This document shows positions 41,161 through 44,985 of a DNA stretch of 44,985 bases, piece by piece. Source of the DNA: DASXTS01 sp036505275 (GTDB taxonomy: Bacteria; Actinomycetota; Actinomycetes; Mycobacteriales; Pseudonocardiaceae); the NCBI GenBank assembly GCA_036505275.1, contig DASXTS010000044.1:1-44985 (forward strand), written 5' to 3'. Positions within the stretch are counted from its first letter, which is position 1; the number at the start of each line of letters is the position of its first letter. The notes below the pieces were generated by a model that did not search any database, was not told where the DNA came from, and saw only the letters and a program-made list of their open reading frames with translations. Made by a program: the position numbers and the translations under genes.

Positions 41161-42201
41161 TCATCGCCCGGGCATGCTCGAGCGGCGCACCACCAGTTCG
41201 GGCTGGAACACCACCCGCTGATGGCTGTGGCTGCCGGCATCGTCGCCGGTCTCGGCGATCACCAGCTCGGCCGCGGTGACGCCGATCTGCCACGCCGGCT
41301 GCCGCACCGACGTCAACGGAACCGCGGCGGCCGCGGCGAACTCGATGTCGTCGTAGCCGACGATCGCCAGGTCCTCCGGGACCCGGAGGCCGGCCGCGAA
41401 CACGGCCTGCAGCAGGCCGAGGGCGAGCAGGTCATTGGCGCAAAAAACTGCCGACGGCCGCCGAGGCAGTCCCATCAGACGCGCACCGGCGTCCCGACCC
41501 GAAGCCACGTCAAGGTGGTCGACCCTCAGCACCGTCACCGCACTCTCGGCCAGGCCCGCCTCGGTGAGTGCCCTACGGACGCCCTCGTGGCGATCCGCGC
41601 ATTGGGCGAGCTGGCTGGGCCCATTGATGAAGGCGATGTCGGTGTGCCCGGCCTCGAGGAGATGCCTGGTGGCGAGCGCGCCTCCGGTGACGTCGTCGAC
41701 CGATACCGAGCATCCTTCCGCCGCCGGCAGCACGCGATCGACGAACACGAACGGGACGCCATGGTTGACGAACCCGTTGTGGTTCACACCACTGATGTCC
41801 GCGGGTGTAATCAGCACACCTCGTACCCGCTGTTCCACGAACAACGACAGGTAGTCGGCTTCCTCCCGCGGGTCTTGGCCACTGTTGCAGACCATCACCC
41901 GCAGGCCGGCCGCACGTGCGGCGTGTTCGGCGCCTCGGGCGACTTCGACGAAGAACGGGTTGCCCATATCGAGCACAAGCAGGCCAAGAATCCGGCTCTG
42001 CCCCATTCTCAGCTGACGTGCCGACTCAGAGGGTACATATCCGAGTTCTTCGATCACGGCACGGACCAGGGCCCGCTTCTGTGCGGAAACCAGCTCAGGC
42101 CGGTTGATCACGTTGGACACCGTGCCGAGGGAGACGCCCGCCCGCCGTGCTACATCCTTGATGCTGACCACGCCGTTCCTCGGCTCCCGGTTGCGCGCCA
42201 C
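41161..42201 (-). CDS. LacI/GalR-family transcriptional regulator
   Basis: A 346-residue sugar-responsive repressor. The helix-turn-helix is SIKDVARRAGVSLGTVSNVINRP (split here only for naming), about residues 13-35, followed by the hinge LGYVPSESARQLRMGQSRILGLL and a periplasmic-binding-like effector domain (GNPFFVEVARGAEHAA, FVFVDRVLP, VFCANDLLALGLLQA and GYDDIEFA). GTG 42201 begins MARNREPRN just before the HTH. It sits downstream of the GH13 gene on the same strand and probably controls it. A TGAAACGATT box lies 18-28 bp before its start, suggesting autoregulation. Confidence 0.93.
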   Translation of the reverse strand: MARNREPRNGVVSIKDVARRAGVSLGTVSNVINRPELVSAQKRALVRAVIEELGYVPSESARQLRMGQSRILGLLVLDMGNPFFVEVARGAEHAARAAGLRVMVCNSGQDPREEADYLSLFVEQRVRGVLITPADISGVNHNGFVNHGVPFVFVDRVLPAAEGCSVSVDDVTGGALATRHLLEAGHTDIAFINGPSQLAQCADRHEGVRRALTEAGLAESAVTVLRVDHLDVASGRDAGARLMGLPRRPSAVFCANDLLALGLLQAVFAAGLRVPEDLAIVGYDDIEFAAAAAVPLTSVRQPAWQIGVTAAELVIAETGDDAGSHSHQRVVFQPELVVRRSSMPGR

Positions 42202-42218
42202 CTGTCCAGCGTACCCCT

Positions 42219-42230
42219 AAATCGTTTCAG
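42219..42230 (-). promoter_or_regulatory. Candidate LacI-family operator before the regulator gene
   Basis: On the minus strand the bases ctgaaacgattt surround a central CG as in LacI/GalR operators. Ten of them (tgaaacgatt) are identical to the box in front of the LLM oxidoreductase at 15682. Position just before the GTG start fits autorepression. Confidence 0.4.
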
Positions 42231-42357
42231 CCTGACCGCCAACGCGCTCCACCGGGTGCCTCCGAGCCGGCTGTCGCCTCTGGTCAGGGCCGCTGACGTC
42301 GTGCACCGCCAACCAGGAGAGGCCGGCAGCTTCCACATGTCGGTGCTGTGCAGCGCA

Positions 42358-42413
42358 TGAACGCGACTGGAGTCAGCCGGGCTGGCGTGCGGACCGGACT
42401 GCTGTCGCGTTCA
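42358..42413. repeat. Interrupted palindrome, copy 2: tgaacgcgac, 36-base spacer, gtcgcgttca
   Basis: Perfect 10-bp arms (42358-42367 and 42404-42413), with extra inner pairing (agtc/gact), in the 267-bp gap between the GH13 stop and the LacI start. Arms and spacer length equal copy 1 at 31263-31318, while the spacer sequence differs. It may terminate GH13 transcription. Confidence 0.65.
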
Positions 42414-42468
42414 CGGGGCAGATGCGGGGTCAGCGGGGTCCAATCGCAGATTCATCCCGTCGCACTGC

Positions 42469-44091
42469 TCAACCACTGCGGGATTTGGGGCGCTTCACGG
42501 CCGGCGACTCCCGGGTTGGCTCGATCCTCAGGAGGACTGCTTCGCTGGGGCCGAGTGTGATGCCGCGCGAGTGTGCTTCGTCAGCGGAGCGGTCGGGGTC
42601 GGTGGACAGGACCAGGGTGGCGTCTGGGCTCTGGTCGGGTAATGCCAACGCTGTCGGTAGGGCGGTGAAGTTGACGGCCGCGAGCAGCCGATCCTGTGGA
42701 TCTTCCCGGATCCAGGCCAGGACGTCCGGTCCGGCGTCGAGGAGCCGCTGGGTGCCGCCTTGCAGCGCCGGTGTCGCGGCACGCAGGTTGGCCAGCCGGC
42801 GATAGAGGGCGAGCGTGGAGCGTGGGTCCTTGGCCTGGCTTTGCACGCACAGCGTGTCGGCGTCGTCGATCAAGGGCAGCCAGGGAGTTCCGGTGGTGAA
42901 GCCGGCTCCGGGGCCGGCCACGGACGGTGGTTCCCAGGGGATCGGGGCGCGTTGCGGGTCGCGGCCGTCGACGTCGACGACCCGGTCGGGCGGGATGGTG
43001 GCGTCCGGCAGGCCGAGTTCTTCGCCCTGGTAGATGAACGGTGTACCGCGCAGCGCGTACAGCATCAGGCCCACCGCACGGGCCCGCGCGGCGCCCTGCC
43101 CGTCGACGTTGAAGCGGCTGGCCACTCGGGGCAGGTCGTGGTTGGCCAGGAACCAGGCCGGCCAGGTGTGCTCGGCCGAGAGCGTCTCGAATTCATCGAT
43201 TGATGCCAAGTACGCCTCGGCGGACCACGGCAGCTGGATGAACACGAAATTGTGCGCCATGTGCAGTTGATCACCCGAGTTCAGGTAGCCGACGAACCGG
43301 GTGAGATCCAGCAGGTACAGCTCCCCGACCAGCATCCGGTCCGGGTAGCGGTCGACCACCCGCCGGATGCCGCGCAGCCGCTCGGGCATGGTGTCCCAGT
43401 CCTCGTCGTGGCTGCGGTCACCGGCAACGTTGTCCCGCAACTGTGGGTCCTTGGCCAGCCGGTGCACGGCGTCGAGCCGGAATCCGTCGATCCCCCGGTC
43501 CAGCCAGAACCGCAGCACGTCGTGCATTGCCGCCTCGACCTGCGGGTTGTCCCAGTTCAGGTCCGGCTGCTCCGGCAGGAACGAGTGCAGGTACCACTGG
43601 CCGCTGGCCTCGTCGAAGGTCCACGCCGGGCCGACCGCCTGGAACGCCGCGACCCAGTTGTTCGGCGGGCCACTGTGGCGGGCACCGCCAGCGGCACCGT
43701 CGCGCCACACATACCAGTCGCGGCGCGGGTCGTCGCGGCCGGAGCGGGCGGCCACGAACCAGGGATGCCGGTCGGAGGTGTGGTTGAGCACCCAATCCAG
43801 CACGACCTTGATCCCGCGGGAGTGGCAGCCCGCGACCAGCGCGTCCAGGTCGGCCAACGATCCGAACACCGGATCGATGTCGCAATAGTCGCTGACGTCG
43901 TATCCGAAATCGGCCATCGGCGAGGGAAAGATCGGCGATAGCCACACCGCCGTCACACCCAGCTCCGCCAGGTAGTCCAGATGCGCCGTAACCCCGCGCA
44001 GGTCCCCCACTCCGTCGCCGTCGCTGTCGGCAAACGACCGCGGGTAGATCTGGTAGATCGCCCCCTGCTGCCACCACGCCAGACCAGTCAT
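42469..44091 (-). CDS. GH13 alpha-glucosidase / oligo-1,6-glucosidase
   Basis: A 540-residue cytoplasmic glycoside hydrolase. The (beta/alpha)8 barrel signatures are present: DWVLNHTSD, GFRLDAVH with nucleophile Asp207, LVGELY with acid Glu257 and FLANHDLPR with Asp319. The N-terminus WWQQGAIYQIYPRSFADSDGDGVGDL and GTPFIYQGEELGLPD are typical of the oligo-1,6-glucosidase/alpha-glucosidase subfamily (GH13_23/30-like). It probably cleaves maltose-type or isomalto-oligosaccharides after uptake; no transporter genes are in the window. Likely regulated by the downstream LacI-type protein. A tail of about 15 residues is basic and not part of the fold. Confidence 0.93.
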   Translation of the reverse strand: MTGLAWWQQGAIYQIYPRSFADSDGDGVGDLRGVTAHLDYLAELGVTAVWLSPIFPSPMADFGYDVSDYCDIDPVFGSLADLDALVAGCHSRGIKVVLDWVLNHTSDRHPWFVAARSGRDDPRRDWYVWRDGAAGGARHSGPPNNWVAAFQAVGPAWTFDEASGQWYLHSFLPEQPDLNWDNPQVEAAMHDVLRFWLDRGIDGFRLDAVHRLAKDPQLRDNVAGDRSHDEDWDTMPERLRGIRRVVDRYPDRMLVGELYLLDLTRFVGYLNSGDQLHMAHNFVFIQLPWSAEAYLASIDEFETLSAEHTWPAWFLANHDLPRVASRFNVDGQGAARARAVGLMLYALRGTPFIYQGEELGLPDATIPPDRVVDVDGRDPQRAPIPWEPPSVAGPGAGFTTGTPWLPLIDDADTLCVQSQAKDPRSTLALYRRLANLRAATPALQGGTQRLLDAGPDVLAWIREDPQDRLLAAVNFTALPTALALPDQSPDATLVLSTDPDRSADEAHSRGITLGPSEAVLLRIEPTRESPAVKRPKSRSG

Positions 44092-44185
44092 GCGGTTACC
44101 TCATCAGTCGGTGGAACCCCGGTGCGGCCGCCCGGGGCAGGGAACCGGCGGCGTTCCCGTCCGATCCATCAGGGATGATGGCGCG

Positions 44186-44953
44186 ATGGCAGCGGAGTAC
44201 CAAGACACCAACGCCTTCCGCGGCGCGAGCTTCACCAACGCCGACCTCACCGGCGCGAAGTTCCGCGACTGCGATCTACGCCAGGTCAAGATCGTCGACT
44301 CGTGGCTGGTCGACGTCAACGTGTCCGGACTTCTCGGCAACTTCGTGGTCAACGACGTCGACGTCACCGCGTTCGTGGAGGCCGAGCTCGACCGCCGACA
44401 CCCTGAACGTGCGCAGGTACGAGAGATGCGGACGGCCGAGGACTACCGAGCGATGTGGGAGACCATCGAACGGCTCTGGTCGGACACGGTCGCCCGCGCC
44501 GAGCGGCTGCCCGATGCGGCTCGCCACGAACGGGTCGACGATGAATGGTCCTTCGTCGAGACGATGCGCCATCTCGTCTTCGCCACCGACGCCTGGGCCA
44601 GTCGCACGATCCTCGACCAGCCGATGCCCTACCACCGGCTCGGCCTCACCCACACCGCCTATCCGCCCGCGGACGCGGCGGCGCTCGGCATCGACATCGA
44701 CGCGCGGCCGTCGTACCCAGAGGTGATGCAGGTGCGCGCCGATCGCCTGGCGCTGGTGCGCGGCATTGTCGACGACCTCACCGACACCGAGCTCGAACGC
44801 ACATGCGGTCGTGCGCCCGCGCCCGGCTATCCCGAGGAATCGCGCTCGGTCGGCCACTGCCTGCGAGTGGTGATGGGGGAGGAATGCGAGCACCGCCGCT
44901 ACGCGGTACGCGACCTCGCCGTGCTGGAAGCGCGAAGCCCGTCGACACTATGA
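44186..44953 (+). CDS. Pentapeptide-repeat plus DinB-like domain protein
   Basis: A 255-residue protein. Residues 8-45 form a short pentapeptide-repeat stretch (FRGASFTNADLTGAKFRDCDL). Residues 95-250 form a DinB/YfiT-like four-helix bundle (WETIERLWSDTVARAERLP, EWSFVETMRHLVFATDAWASR, and VMGEECEHRRYAVRDLAVLE), with His residues at the three metal positions. DinB-like proteins include mycothiol-dependent enzymes in actinobacteria; no substrate can be read here. ATG 44186 follows an agggatgatgg stretch. The stop codon lies inside the 15-bp tandem repeat at the window end. Confidence 0.85.
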   Translation: MAAEYQDTNAFRGASFTNADLTGAKFRDCDLRQVKIVDSWLVDVNVSGLLGNFVVNDVDVTAFVEAELDRRHPERAQVREMRTAEDYRAMWETIERLWSDTVARAERLPDAARHERVDDEWSFVETMRHLVFATDAWASRTILDQPMPYHRLGLTHTAYPPADAAALGIDIDARPSYPEVMQVRADRLALVRGIVDDLTDTELERTCGRAPAPGYPEESRSVGHCLRVVMGEECEHRRYAVRDLAVLEARSPSTL

Positions 44954-44985
44954 ATACTGGCACTATGAATACTGGCACTATGAAT
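44946..44985 (+). repeat. 15-bp tandem repeat running off the window end
   Basis: The unit cactatgaatactgg occurs twice exactly and a third time for ten bases before the sequence ends, so the array continues. It begins at the last codon and stop codon of the DinB-like gene and is AT-rich compared with the region. Full length unknown. Confidence 0.9.

Overview
This 45-kb window is GC-rich throughout, uses many GTG/TTG starts and packs genes with 4-base ATGA/GTGA overlaps. It carries actinobacterial hallmarks: a DEAD-box helicase followed by an anchored PQQ-like protein, an F420-type luciferase-like oxidoreductase, a DUF222/HNH endonuclease and an AfsA-type protein. The source is an actinomycete with rich secondary metabolism. 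Genus cannot be fixed from the sequence.

Layout. (1) 1-14803 is mostly chromosomal housekeeping: helicase, PQQ-like membrane protein, alpha/beta hydrolase, RecB-like nuclease, PHP phosphoesterase, bacterial-PH membrane protein, a 55-aa membrane protein, Nudix hydrolase, a five-gene membrane electron-transfer operon (ferredoxin, NuoF-like, ferric-reductase-like, ApbE, small secreted protein), a membrane-anchored protein, MaoC hydratase, CorA and an HNH endonuclease. (2) 14800-15857 holds an LLM oxidoreductase and a divergent control region with a 14-bp palindrome. (3) 15858-31198 is one co-directional block of 14 tightly packed genes and is the most unusual part of the window. It encodes a fused PEP-synthase-type dikinase, a UbiA-type prenyltransferase, a P-loop kinase, an unknown protein, a HIT protein, an arginyl-tRNA-synthetase-like protein, an AfsA-type acyltransferase, KAS III, ACP, KAS II, a HAD phosphatase, a split dikinase pair resembling phenylphosphate synthase, and a methyltransferase. 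(4) 31199-39625 is accessory: patatin, epimerase, alpha/beta hydrolase, a kinase remnant, OsmC, a cut-short LysM/transglycosylase with a tRNA-like 3' end, and a 1315-residue iterative type I PKS (KS-AT-DH-ACP, no KR) of the orsellinic/6-methylsalicylic acid class. (5) 39913-44985 holds a secreted phosphatase, a LacI regulator, a GH13 alpha-glucosidase and a pentapeptide/DinB protein, ending in a 15-bp tandem repeat.

How it may work together (inference). In region 3, KAS III, ACP and KAS II can build a beta-ketoacyl-ACP, and the AfsA-like protein can pass it to an alcohol. Two His-phosphorelay dikinases and a small kinase supply phosphorylation, the HAD enzyme can remove phosphate, and UbiA and the methyltransferase tailor the product. 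The PKS at 35678-39625 could supply a phenolic acid as aromatic partner for the prenyltransferase or the phenylphosphate-synthase-like pair. It lies 4.5 kb away on the other strand, so that link is only a hypothesis. I know of no described pathway with this combination.
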